Below, piece after piece: positions 44,807 to 53,323 of a stretch of DNA of 64,000 bases. The notes below the pieces were generated by a model that saw only the letters and a list, made by a program, of their open reading frames with translations, was not told the origin of the DNA and searched no databases. The translations under genes and the position numbers were made by a program. Location of the stretch: the NCBI RefSeq assembly GCF_009720745.1, contig NZ_WNKX01000014.1, positions 1 through 64,000 of the forward strand. The letters run 5' to 3'. Numbering within the stretch: the first letter of the stretch is position 1; each line of letters starts with the position of its first letter. The stretch is from Massilia eburnea. Its GTDB lineage: Bacteria > Pseudomonadota > Gammaproteobacteria > Burkholderiales > Burkholderiaceae_D.

Positions 44807-45505
44807 TCAGCGGCCCTGGTGGGACATCATCCAGGCCACAAAAGCTTCACGATTGCGCGAGCAGATCAGCACTTTGCCGCGGCCTGCGAAGCGCAGCACC
44901 ACGCCTTCACCGCTGGTCACCGAGTTCACCAGGTTGCCCAGCAGGCCGCCGCCGGAGCGCGTGGCGACCGCCAGCTCGTAGCGCAGCGCACTGTCCCAGG
45001 CGACTACGTGGGCATTGTCGATCACGACTTCCCTGCCCGGTTCCACGTCGATTTCCTGCAGGGCGCCGAAACCCGACACCGCCAATTGGCCCTGTCCCGC
45101 AGATTCGGTGATGAAGAAGCCGCCGCTCTGGCCGAACAGCGCATTGCCGACGTTCTGGGTGCGCACACGCAGATCGACGCCGCTGGTCGCCGCGACGAAG
45201 GCGCCGTCGCTGATCATGTACTGCCGCTCGCCGATATCCAGCACGCGCATGGCACCAGGCAGGTTGGGCGACAGCAGGCAGTTGCCGTCGCCGCCGGTGG
45301 CCTCGATGTTCTGCTGGAAGAAGGATTCGCCGTTGGCCAGGGAGCGCATCAGGGCGCCGCCCAGGCCGCCGCGCATCTTGCCCTTCAGTTCGAGCGTGGC
45401 ATCCATCATCACCATCGCATTCGATTCGCAGTAAATGCGTTCGCCCTGCTTCATCGACACCTGCAGGAAGGGATCGATATCCCCGGTCACTTTAAAGATC
45501 GTCAT
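44807..45505 (-). CDS. AIM24 family protein (TIGR00266-like)
   Basis: A 232-residue beta-rich protein of the AIM24 family, named for a mitochondrial inner-membrane protein. The family glycine-rich run GKMRGGLGGALMRSLANGES and FQQNIEATGG are clear. The molecular function in bacteria is unknown; it often lies near tellurite or stress genes. It is 3 bp after the DUF475 gene on the same strand, so one operon. Confidence 0.88.
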   Translation of the reverse strand: MTIFKVTGDIDPFLQVSMKQGERIYCESNAMVMMDATLELKGKMRGGLGGALMRSLANGESFFQQNIEATGGDGNCLLSPNLPGAMRVLDIGERQYMISDGAFVAATSGVDLRVRTQNVGNALFGQSGGFFITESAGQGQLAVSGFGALQEIDVEPGREVVIDNAHVVAWDSALRYELAVATRSGGGLLGNLVNSVTSGEGVVLRFAGRGKVLICSRNREAFVAWMMSHQGR

Positions 45506-45508
45506 GGC

Positions 45509-46549
45509 TTACGCCCCTTTCAGTTCAAGCTTCTTATGTCGGATCGAGGACCAGAGCGAGGCCACGATAAACGCCACGCCAATCAGGCCGGTCACCACTT
45601 CCGGAATATGGAACTTCATGCTCGCCAACATGATCACGGCCAGGATGCCGATCGCGTAGTGGGCGCCGTGCTCCAGGTAGACATACTCTTCGAGCGTGCC
45701 CTTGTGCACCAGGTAGACCGTCATCGAGCGTACGAACATGGCGCCGATGGCCAGGCCCAGCATGATGATGACCACGTCGCTGGTGATGGCGAACGCGCCG
45801 ATCACGCCGTCGAAGGAAAACGATGCGTCCAGCACTTCCAGGTAGAGGAAGCCGCCAATGCCGCCGCGCTTGACCAGCTCACCGGCGTTCACGCCGCCCT
45901 CGTCTTCCTTTTCCAGCCACGACGACAGGCCGTCGACCGCCACATAGGCCAGCAGGCCCCACATGCCGGCCACCAGCACGATGAATTTCTGCGCTTCCTC
46001 GACGATGGACAGGCTGCCCAGCAACACAATCATCGAAATCATGATCGCGATCGAAGACACCTTGCCCAGCGCGCCCAGCTTGCGCTCTATATGCCCCAGC
46101 CAATGCAGCTGCTTCTCATGGTCGAAGATGAAATTCAGGAACACCATCAGCAGGAACATGCCGCCAAAGGCCGCCACTTCCGCGTGGTGGTTGGTCAGGT
46201 GGGTCGAAAACGCTTGCGGGTCGTTCAGCGCCAGCGTCCAGACGTCGGGCAGGCTAAGGTCGGCCGCTACCGCTACGATCACCAGCGGGAAGATCAGGCG
46301 CATGCCGAATACGGCGATGATGATGCCGACGCCAAGGAACAGCTTTTGCCAGAACGGGTCCCAGGTTTTCAGGACCGAGGCGTTGACTACCGCGTTGTCG
46401 AAAGAGAGCGAGACTTCCATCACGCTCAGGATAAGGGCGATCCAGACCGCCGCCAGGGCGCCGCTCGCACCAGTTTGTTGGTATCCCCACCAGCCTGCAA
46501 CTGCAAGACAGATGAAGGAGACCAGGAAGGAAATCCTGAAGTGCTTCAT
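45509..46549 (-). CDS. DUF475 membrane protein (TerC superfamily)
   Basis: A 346-residue protein with about nine membrane helices. It has two acidic membrane motifs typical of TerC-like metal transporters: MEVSLSFDNAVVNA (about 44-57) and LEVLDASFSFDGVIGAFA (about 235-252). DHEKQLHW lies in a cytosolic loop. A role in metal ion export or tellurite tolerance is likely from the family but unproven. It is divergent from the NhaR-like gene. Confidence 0.88.
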   Translation of the reverse strand: MKHFRISFLVSFICLAVAGWWGYQQTGASGALAAVWIALILSVMEVSLSFDNAVVNASVLKTWDPFWQKLFLGVGIIIAVFGMRLIFPLVIVAVAADLSLPDVWTLALNDPQAFSTHLTNHHAEVAAFGGMFLLMVFLNFIFDHEKQLHWLGHIERKLGALGKVSSIAIMISMIVLLGSLSIVEEAQKFIVLVAGMWGLLAYVAVDGLSSWLEKEDEGGVNAGELVKRGGIGGFLYLEVLDASFSFDGVIGAFAITSDVVIIMLGLAIGAMFVRSMTVYLVHKGTLEEYVYLEHGAHYAIGILAVIMLASMKFHIPEVVTGLIGVAFIVASLWSSIRHKKLELKGA

Positions 46550-46620
46550 CGGTTAACCCTTTCTTGTTGATTGGTCTGCCAATTCTAAGTGCAACCCGTA
46601 TTTAAAAAAATAGAAGATAA

Positions 46621-46637
46621 TCGAAGCATTACTTCGA
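46621..46637. promoter_or_regulatory. Inverted repeat before the NhaR-like gene
   Basis: TCGAAG - 5 bp - CTTCGA, 12 bp before the regulator start, in the 100-bp divergent gap. A likely autoregulatory site; a LysR-type factor is the natural candidate. Confidence 0.45.
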
Positions 46638-46649
46638 AAAAACAGAACC

Positions 46650-47543
46650 ATGAGAACCACGGGCCTGAACTTCCGCCACCTCTACTTTTTCCGCATGGTT
46701 GCCGCCGAGGGCAGCGTGACGCGCGCCGCCGATAAGCTGGGATTGGCGATCCAGACGGTCAGTACCCAGATCGCCGCGCTGGAGCAATCCATCGGCAAGT
46801 CGCTGCTGACCCAGCAGGGGCGCCGCCTGGTGCCGACCGAAGCTGGCCGGGTGGCGCTGACTTATGCCGAACAGATATTCCAGCTCGGCGACCGCATGCA
46901 GGAAGCGCTGGAGGAGGTGGATACCGGCAAGATCAGGCTCGCGGTCGGGATTTCGGACTCCATGCCCAAGCTGATCGCGGCGCATTACCTGCAGGCTGCG
47001 CTGCCGCCAGAGCAGCCGGTGCGCCTGGTCTGCACCGAGGGCGAGTTCGACGTCCTGCTGGCGGAACTGGCGCTGCACAAGCTGGACGTGGTGCTGACCG
47101 ACCGTCCGGTGCGGGCCAGCGCTTCGCTGCGCGTGTTCAGCCACCTGCTGGGCGAAAGCGAGATGCAGCTGTTCGGCGTGCGCGCCCTGGCCCGCAAGGT
47201 TGGCAAGGATTTTCCCGCCAGCCTGCATGGGGCGCCCCTGCTGCTGCCGACGCGGAATACGGCGCTGCGCGGCCGCATCGATGCCTGGCTGCTGGAACAG
47301 GACGTGCGGCCCGACGTGGTGGGGGAATTCGAGGATAGCGCAATGCTGAACACTTTTGGCCGCAGCGGCATGGGCCTGTTCTTCGCGCCGGCGGCGCTGG
47401 CGGACGACATGCTGGAGCAATTCGGCGCCATACCGGCCGCCCCGCCGGCGCCGGAGCTAAGGGAACAGTTCTATGCGATTTCCGGCGAACGCCGCATCAG
47501 CCACCCGGTGGTCGAGGCGATGCTGAATACTTCGCTGCGATAG
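46650..47543 (+). CDS. nhaR: LysR-family activator, NhaR-like
   Basis: A 297-residue LysR regulator. The N-terminal helix-turn-helix (LNFRHLYFFRMVAAEGSVTR, then LGLAIQTVSTQIAALEQSIG) is closest in pattern to NhaR, the sodium/cation-responsive activator. A periplasmic-binding-like effector domain follows (about 90-290). No NhaA antiporter is in the window, so the regulated gene may be the divergent DUF475/AIM24 pair. The last 47 bp overlap the convergent TetR gene. Confidence 0.82.
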   Translation: MRTTGLNFRHLYFFRMVAAEGSVTRAADKLGLAIQTVSTQIAALEQSIGKSLLTQQGRRLVPTEAGRVALTYAEQIFQLGDRMQEALEEVDTGKIRLAVGISDSMPKLIAAHYLQAALPPEQPVRLVCTEGEFDVLLAELALHKLDVVLTDRPVRASASLRVFSHLLGESEMQLFGVRALARKVGKDFPASLHGAPLLLPTRNTALRGRIDAWLLEQDVRPDVVGEFEDSAMLNTFGRSGMGLFFAPAALADDMLEQFGAIPAAPPAPELREQFYAISGERRISHPVVEAMLNTSLR

Positions 47544-48183
47544 CTTCCAGGCCCGCGCCAGCGTAGGTCATCATATCGTCCACCAGTCCGTCCACATCAT
47601 CGGCCAGTGCCGGAAACAGGCTGGTACGCATTTCGCGCGGCGCGACCAGCAGCGCCAGGCAGGGCGACATCAGCAGGAACAAGGCGCGCTGCAGGCCGGG
47701 CGTGGTGGGCGGGAGGCCGAGGATTTCGCATACCAGCGCCAGCATCAGCATGGCCTTGGGTGCGATGGCCTTGTGCACCAGCGCCGGGGCGTGCTCGGTC
47801 GGCGACATCAACTCGCGGATCACCACGCGTGCGCCCCAGTGTGCCTGCGGGCCGGTGGCGCGCAGCACGAGGCCACGCAGGATCACGCGCAGCTTGTCGC
47901 GCGGCGCCAGTGCGCGCGACACGATTTCCTGCATTTCTTCAAGCTTGAGCAAATGGTGGTGCGCTTCCACCAGCACGGCTTCATATAGCGCGCCGCGGCT
48001 GCCGAAGTGATAATTGACGGCGGCGATATTGGTGCCGGCGCGGGCGCAGATTTCCTTGCTGGTGGCGTCGGCAAAGCCGCGTTCCGCGAACACCTGCCCG
48101 GCCACGTCCAACAGGGCCTGGCGGGTGGCGTCGCCGTCCTGGCGGCCGGCACGGGTGGCGGTCTTTTTTTGCATGGCTCGCAT
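47497..48183 (-). CDS. TetR-family regulator, CecR-like
   Basis: A 228-residue repressor. The N-terminal helix-turn-helix is ATSKEICARAGTNIAAVNYHF, in part; the ligand domain has the FGSRGALYEAVLVEAHH pattern of CecR (YbiH) and a DUF1956-like C-terminus. It is divergent from a YbhG-type operon, exactly as CecR is in E. coli, with a palindromic site between them. ATG codons at 48183 and 48174 are both possible. Confidence 0.88.
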   Translation of the reverse strand: MRAMQKKTATRAGRQDGDATRQALLDVAGQVFAERGFADATSKEICARAGTNIAAVNYHFGSRGALYEAVLVEAHHHLLKLEEMQEIVSRALAPRDKLRVILRGLVLRATGPQAHWGARVVIRELMSPTEHAPALVHKAIAPKAMLMLALVCEILGLPPTTPGLQRALFLLMSPCLALLVAPREMRTSLFPALADDVDGLVDDMMTYAGAGLEAIAAKYSASPRPPGG

Positions 48184-48197
48184 TTTACGTCGAATTT

Positions 48198-48221
48198 AAA
48201 TTCAAATCCAAATTTGAATTT
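48198..48221. promoter_or_regulatory. Palindromic operator between TetR and efflux operon
   Basis: AAATTCAAAT - CCAA - ATTTGAATTT, perfect 10-bp arms, in a very AT-rich 68-bp gap. It is a likely site for the divergent TetR-family repressor, controlling both directions. Confidence 0.75.
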
Positions 48222-48251
48222 GATGTAGAATTTCCGCAGGAGGATCTGCGC

Positions 48252-49250
48252 ATGAATAAGAAACTTGCTGGAATTGCCATCATTGCCGCCGTGGCGACGG
48301 CTGGGCTGGGCGCCTGGTACTTGAGCCGCCCGGCCGCCAACGACAAGGAGCTGGTCTTGTACGGGAATGTCGACTTGCGCCAGGTGGCGCTGGCCTTCCC
48401 TGCCAGTGAGCGCGTGGCGCGTGTGCTGGTGGAGGAAGGCCAGAAGGTGCGTGCCGGCGAGGTGCTGGCGGAACTGGACACGCGCAGCCTGCGCCTCAAA
48501 CTGGCCGAGGCCGAGGCGCAGGCCAACGCCCAGCAGCAGGCGCTGGCCCGCCTGAAGGCAGGCACGCGGCCGGAGGAGCTGGCACAATCACGCGCCCGCA
48601 CCGCGGCCGCGCAGGCCGATGCCGATCTGGCGCGCCAACAGCTGGAGCGGATAACAGCGGTACAGCAGGACAGCAACGGCCGTGCCGTCAGCCAGCAGGA
48701 TGCCGACAGCGCCCGCGCCCACGCCAAGGCGGCCCAGGCAGCCCTGGAGCAGGCGCGCCAGGGACAGGAGCTGGCGCAGCATGGTCCGCGCCGCGAGGAT
48801 ATCGCCCAGGCGCAGGCGCAGCTCGATGCGGCGCAGGCGGCGATCGCGCTGATCAATCATCAGCTTGACGAAGCGACGCTGAAAGCGCCGGTCGATGCCG
48901 TTGTGCGTGCGCGGCTGATGGAGCCGGGCGATATGGCTTCGCCGCAGCGCCCCGTTTACACGCTCGCCATCGCCGATCCGAAATGGGTGCGCACCTATGT
49001 GCGGGAGGCTGACCTGGGCCGCATCAAGCCGGGCATGGCGGCGGACATTTCCATCGACAGCCTGCCGGGCAAGACACTCGCCGGCAAAGTTGGCTATATC
49101 TCGTCGGTGGCCGAGTTCACGCCAAAGACCGTGCAGACCGAGGAACTGCGCACGGCGCTGGTATACGAGGTGCGGGTGCTGGCCGAAGACAGGGCTGACG
49201 TGCTGCGCATGGGGATGCCGGCGACGGTACGTGTCGCGTTCGGGCAGTAG
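48252..49250 (+). CDS. HlyD-type membrane fusion protein (YbhG-like)
   Basis: Periplasmic adaptor of a tripartite ABC pump, 332 residues. It has an N-terminal anchor (about 5-22), a lipoyl half-motif (NVDLRQVALAFPASERV), a long coiled-coil hairpin rich in Ala/Gln (about 75-205), the second lipoyl half (LKAPVDAVVRARL) and a beta-barrel. GGAGGA precedes the ATG. It is the first gene of a five-gene operon; 2 bp to the ATPase. Confidence 0.93.
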   Translation: MNKKLAGIAIIAAVATAGLGAWYLSRPAANDKELVLYGNVDLRQVALAFPASERVARVLVEEGQKVRAGEVLAELDTRSLRLKLAEAEAQANAQQQALARLKAGTRPEELAQSRARTAAAQADADLARQQLERITAVQQDSNGRAVSQQDADSARAHAKAAQAALEQARQGQELAQHGPRREDIAQAQAQLDAAQAAIALINHQLDEATLKAPVDAVVRARLMEPGDMASPQRPVYTLAIADPKWVRTYVREADLGRIKPGMAADISIDSLPGKTLAGKVGYISSVAEFTPKTVQTEELRTALVYEVRVLAEDRADVLRMGMPATVRVAFGQ

Positions 49251-49252
49251 GC

Positions 49253-51052
49253 ATGGATGCGCCGGTCCTCAGTGGACGAGGGTTGTCCCGCCAATTCGAC
49301 CTCAAGGGTGCTGATGCGCCACTGGTGGCGGTGCGTGAGGTGTCGCTGGAGGTGGCGCCGGGCGCGCTGACCGCGCTGGTGGGGCCGGACGGGGCGGGCA
49401 AGACGACCTTGCTGCGCATGGCGGCGGGGCTGATGGCGCCCAGCGCTGGCAGCCTGACCGTGTTGGGCATCGATGTGGCGGCGCGGCCGCAGGAGGTTCA
49501 GGACCGTATCAGCTATATGCCGCAGCGCTTTGGTCTCTACGAAGACTTGAGCGTGCAGGAGAACATGGACTTGTACGCTGACCTGCACGGGGTTCCTGCG
49601 GATGTGCGGCGCGAACGTTTCGCTCGCCTCCTGCATATGACCGATCTGGGGAGCTTTACCGCGCGGCCGGCGGGCAAGCTTTCCGGGGGCATGAAGCAGA
49701 AACTCGGGCTGGCTTGCACGCTGGTGCGGTCGCCGGAGCTCTTGCTGCTCGATGAGCCGACAGTCGGCGTCGATCCCTTGTCGCGGCGCGAGCTGTGGGA
49801 AATCGTTCAGCAGCTGGTCGATGAGGAGAAGCTCTCCGTCATCGTCAGCACGTCCTACCTCGACGAGGCAGAACGCTGCCAGCAGGTGTTCGTGATGCAT
49901 GAGGGGCGCTTGATGGCGCAAGGGGCGCCGGCCGAATTGCGTTCGCGCGCGGATGGCTTGTGCTTTACCGCCTTGCCGCCGGAGGGCGAGCCGGCGCGCG
50001 CATTGCAGGCGCGCTTGATCGATGCGCGGGATATTGTGGTTGATGCTGTGCCGGAGGGCGGGCACGTGAGGTTTATCCGCCGCGCGGATGCTTCAGACGA
50101 CGCGCTTATTCGGTTGTTGAAGGGTTTGCCAGTCAAGCCCGTGCCGGCGCGGCTGGAAGATGGGTTCATGATGCTGCTGCGTGCCAGCCCCTCATCCCCC
50201 GACGCGAAGGCGACTCCCGCCGGCATCGCCACGACCGGCGCGGGCGGAGTAGCGGACAGCGGCGGTGGCGGCACAGCGGGTGGCGGGGCTGCGAAAGCAG
50301 GCGGCGGAGAGGCGATGATTGAGGTGCGCGACCTGGTGCGGAAGTTCGGCGACTTCACCGCGGTGGCGAACACCAGCTTCAGCGTGGCGCGCGGTGAGAT
50401 TTTTGGACTATTGGGCCCAAACGGCGCCGGCAAGACCACCACCTTCCGCATGCTGTGCGGACTGCTGCCCGCCAGCTCCGGATTCCTGCAAGTGGCGGGC
50501 GTCAACTTGCGCAATGCCCGTGCGCAGGCGCGCGCGAAAGTCGGCTACGTGTCGCAGAAATTCGCGCTGTACGGCAACCTGACCGTCGCGGAGAACCTCG
50601 ACTTTTTCGGCGGCGCCTACGGCCTGCGCGGCAAGCGCCTGAAGGAGCGCACCAGCCAGGTGCTGGAAGAATTCCAGCTGCGCGGGCAAGAAGACCAGGC
50701 AAGCGGCCAGCTGCCCGGAGGCTTCAAGCAGCGCCTCGCCATGGCTACCAGCCTGTTGCACGAACCGGAAGTGCTGTTCCTGGACGAACCGACCAGCGGC
50801 GCCGATCCGCTGGCCCGGCGCGAATTCTGGCGCCGCATTACCGCCCTGGCCGAGCAAGGTGTAACGGTCGTCGTGACTACGCATTTCATGGAAGAAGCCG
50901 AATACTGCGACCGCATCGTGATCCAGGACGCGGGCAAGGTTCTCGCCATCGGCACGCCGCGCGAAGTACGCACGCAAGCTGGCGGCGCCGGCAATATGGA
51001 AGACGCCTTCATCGCCATCGTCGAGAAAAGCCGCGAGGGAGGCAAGCCATGA
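49253..51052 (+). CDS. Double ABC ATPase (YbhF-like)
   Basis: A 599-residue protein with two complete nucleotide-binding domains. The first has GPDGAGKTTLLR (about 43-54), LSGGMKQKL and LLLLDEPTVGVDP. The second has GPNGAGKTTTFR (about 386-397), LPGGFKQRLAMA and VLFLDEPTSGADP. They are joined by a low-complexity Gly/Ala/Thr linker (about 320-350) unlike normal ABC linkers. The two-domain form matches YbhF. It overlaps the first permease gene as ATGA. Confidence 0.93.
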   Translation: MDAPVLSGRGLSRQFDLKGADAPLVAVREVSLEVAPGALTALVGPDGAGKTTLLRMAAGLMAPSAGSLTVLGIDVAARPQEVQDRISYMPQRFGLYEDLSVQENMDLYADLHGVPADVRRERFARLLHMTDLGSFTARPAGKLSGGMKQKLGLACTLVRSPELLLLDEPTVGVDPLSRRELWEIVQQLVDEEKLSVIVSTSYLDEAERCQQVFVMHEGRLMAQGAPAELRSRADGLCFTALPPEGEPARALQARLIDARDIVVDAVPEGGHVRFIRRADASDDALIRLLKGLPVKPVPARLEDGFMMLLRASPSSPDAKATPAGIATTGAGGVADSGGGGTAGGGAAKAGGGEAMIEVRDLVRKFGDFTAVANTSFSVARGEIFGLLGPNGAGKTTTFRMLCGLLPASSGFLQVAGVNLRNARAQARAKVGYVSQKFALYGNLTVAENLDFFGGAYGLRGKRLKERTSQVLEEFQLRGQEDQASGQLPGGFKQRLAMATSLLHEPEVLFLDEPTSGADPLARREFWRRITALAEQGVTVVVTTHFMEEAEYCDRIVIQDAGKVLAIGTPREVRTQAGGAGNMEDAFIAIVEKSREGGKP

Positions 51053-52191
51053 AACAAGGCTTCCGCTCCCGACTGGCTGCGCTGGTGCGCAAGGAATTCC
51101 GCCAGCTGCTGCGCGACGCGTCCAACCTTGCTATTGGCATCGCCCTGCCCATCGTGCTGATCCTCATATTCGGCTATGGCCTGTCGCTGGACGTGAAGAA
51201 TGCACCGGTCGCCATCGTCATGGAAGACAGTTCCCCCGTCGCGCAAGACGCAGTGGCCGGCTTCAGCCTCTCCCCTTCCTTCGCGCCGCTGCCCGTCGCC
51301 TCCATGCACGACGCGGAAAAGCTGATGGGGGAACGCAAAGTCGACGCGATCGTCCGCATCCCGGCCACTTTCACGCGGGACTTGGCCGCAGGCAGTGCCT
51401 CCGTACAAGTCATTGTGCACGGCGCAGAAGCCAACCGCGCCAACATCATCATGAACTACGCCAACGGCGCCCTGCAGCAATGGGCCGTCCGCCGCGCCGA
51501 ACGGCAAGGCAGCGCCGCCCGCTCAGACGCCGTTCCCGCCAATGGCACGGTGCGCATCGACCAGCGCATGTGGTTCAACAGCGCCAACACCAGCACCTGG
51601 TACCTGGTGCCCGGCCTGATCGTACTGATCATGACGCTGGTGGGCGCCTTCCTCACCGCCCTGGTCATGGCGCGCGAATGGGAGCGCGGCACACTGGAAG
51701 CGCTGTTCGTCACGCCCGTACGGCCGATAGAAATCCTGCTGGCGAAAGTCATTCCCTATTTCTGCGTCGGCATGATGGGGCTGTTCCTGTGCCTGATCGC
51801 GGCGCGCTTCCTGTTCGAAGTACCGATGCAGGGGTCGCTGCTGGTAATCGTTTTTGCGTCCATGCTTTACCTGCTGGTAGCCGTCGGCATGGGCTTGCTG
51901 ATTTCTTCCGCCACCAAGAATCAATTCCTGGCCAGCCAACTGGCCCTGGTCAGCAGTTTCATGCCATCGCTGATGCTGTCCGGCTTCCTGTTCGACCTGC
52001 GCAATGTGCCGCTGGCGGTGCAGGTGGTCGGGCACGTCCTGCCGGCGACGTATTTCATGGAGCTTGTGAAGACGCTTTTCCTGGCCGGGAATGTTTGGCC
52101 GCTGATACTGCGCAATTGCGCCATCCTTGCCGGCTACGCGCTGCTGCTGCTGGGTATAGCGCGCGCAGTCACCCGCAAGCAACTGGACTAG
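51049..52191 (+). CDS. ABC-2 type permease, first subunit (YbhS-like)
   Basis: A 380-residue permease with an N-terminal helix (about 22-42), a large periplasmic domain (about 43-170) and a five-helix membrane block. ABC-2 landmarks are RKEFRQLLRD, GTLEALFVTPVRP and SLMLSGFLFDLRNVP. It pairs with the next permease to form the heterodimer driven by the double ATPase. The ATG at 51049 overlaps the ATPase stop. Confidence 0.92.
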   Translation: MKQGFRSRLAALVRKEFRQLLRDASNLAIGIALPIVLILIFGYGLSLDVKNAPVAIVMEDSSPVAQDAVAGFSLSPSFAPLPVASMHDAEKLMGERKVDAIVRIPATFTRDLAAGSASVQVIVHGAEANRANIIMNYANGALQQWAVRRAERQGSAARSDAVPANGTVRIDQRMWFNSANTSTWYLVPGLIVLIMTLVGAFLTALVMAREWERGTLEALFVTPVRPIEILLAKVIPYFCVGMMGLFLCLIAARFLFEVPMQGSLLVIVFASMLYLLVAVGMGLLISSATKNQFLASQLALVSSFMPSLMLSGFLFDLRNVPLAVQVVGHVLPATYFMELVKTLFLAGNVWPLILRNCAILAGYALLLLGIARAVTRKQLD

Positions 52192-52193
52192 CC

Positions 52194-53312
52194 ATGACTG
52201 ACTTTTTCTACCGCATCGCCGCCATCGTCCGCAAGGAATTCCTGGCCGTACTCAAGGACCCGAAAAGCCGCTTCATACTGGTGGTGCCGGCCATCGTGCA
52301 AAGCCTGCTGTTTGGCTACGCCGCGACCTATGACTTGACCGATGTGCCGTACGCACTCAACGATGCCAGCCACAGCGCCGCGTCGGCCGAACTGCTGGCC
52401 AAGCTCGATGCCAGCGGAACCTTCCGCCGCACGCTGGTTTTCGAGACGCAGCAAGCCTTGCGCGATGCCATCGACAGCGAGAAGGCATTGCTTGCCATCA
52501 GCATTCCTGCGGACTTCGAGCGCCAGCTGTATGCAGGCGGCGCGGCGCCGCTGCAAGTGGTACTCGATGGGCGGAATTCCAATACGGCCGGTTCGGCTGC
52601 AGCGTACGTCGGCGCTGTGGTGGCGGACTTCAACCGCCAGTGGCGCGAAAAGCATGGCGGCGCCCAGCCTGGCCTGAGCATCGAGTCGCGCGCCTGGTTC
52701 AATCCCAACCTGGAAACGCGCTGGTACCTGATGCCGGGCATGATCGCGGCGCTCAGCATGCTGCAAACCTTGCTGCTCACCGCCCTCTCGGTCGCGCGCG
52801 AGCGCGAGCAAGGCACCTTCGACCAGTTGCTGGTGACGCCGCTGACGCCCACCGAAATCATGATCGGCAAGGCGCTGCCGCCCATCATGATCGGCCTGCT
52901 CCAATCTACGCTGATACTGCTGGTGACGCGCCTGTGGTTCGCCGTGCCAATGGCGGGATCGCTGATCTCCATTTATGCGGCGCTGACGCTGTTCACCATT
53001 GCAAGCGTAGGCATCGGCCTGTCGATATCCGCCGTATCGCTGAATATGCAGCAGGCCATGCTGTACACCTTTGTCCTGGTGATGCCGATGATGCTGCTGT
53101 CCGGCCTCACGACGCCGGTGCGCAATATGCCGGAAGTTCTGCAGGTGCTGACCATGGCTAACCCGCTGCGCTTTGCCATCGACATGGTGCAGCGCATCTA
53201 TCTCGAGGGCGTCGGCCTCGGTACCCTGTGGCCAAGCATGCTGCCGTTGCTGCTGATTGCCCTGCTCACCCTGCCCTTGGCGGCGTGGCTGTTCCGCCAC
53301 CGCCTTACCTGA
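52194..53312 (+). CDS. ABC-2 type permease, second subunit (YbhR-like)
   Basis: A 372-residue paralogue of the preceding gene with the same layout: RKEFLAVLKDPKSR, a periplasmic domain (about 45-175), GTFDQLLVTPLTPTEI and MLLSGLTTPVRNMP. The start is 2 bp after the previous stop. In E. coli the homologous pair exports cefoperazone- and chloramphenicol-like drugs and may carry cations; the substrate here is unknown. Confidence 0.92.
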   Translation: MTDFFYRIAAIVRKEFLAVLKDPKSRFILVVPAIVQSLLFGYAATYDLTDVPYALNDASHSAASAELLAKLDASGTFRRTLVFETQQALRDAIDSEKALLAISIPADFERQLYAGGAAPLQVVLDGRNSNTAGSAAAYVGAVVADFNRQWREKHGGAQPGLSIESRAWFNPNLETRWYLMPGMIAALSMLQTLLLTALSVAREREQGTFDQLLVTPLTPTEIMIGKALPPIMIGLLQSTLILLVTRLWFAVPMAGSLISIYAALTLFTIASVGIGLSISAVSLNMQQAMLYTFVLVMPMMLLSGLTTPVRNMPEVLQVLTMANPLRFAIDMVQRIYLEGVGLGTLWPSMLPLLLIALLTLPLAAWLFRHRLT

Positions 53313-53323
53313 CTGGAAACATC

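Noticed and set aside
44633..46570. 645-codon + strand ORF over AIM24 and DUF475
   Set aside because: Antisense shadow with no start signal; both minus-strand genes are well recognised.
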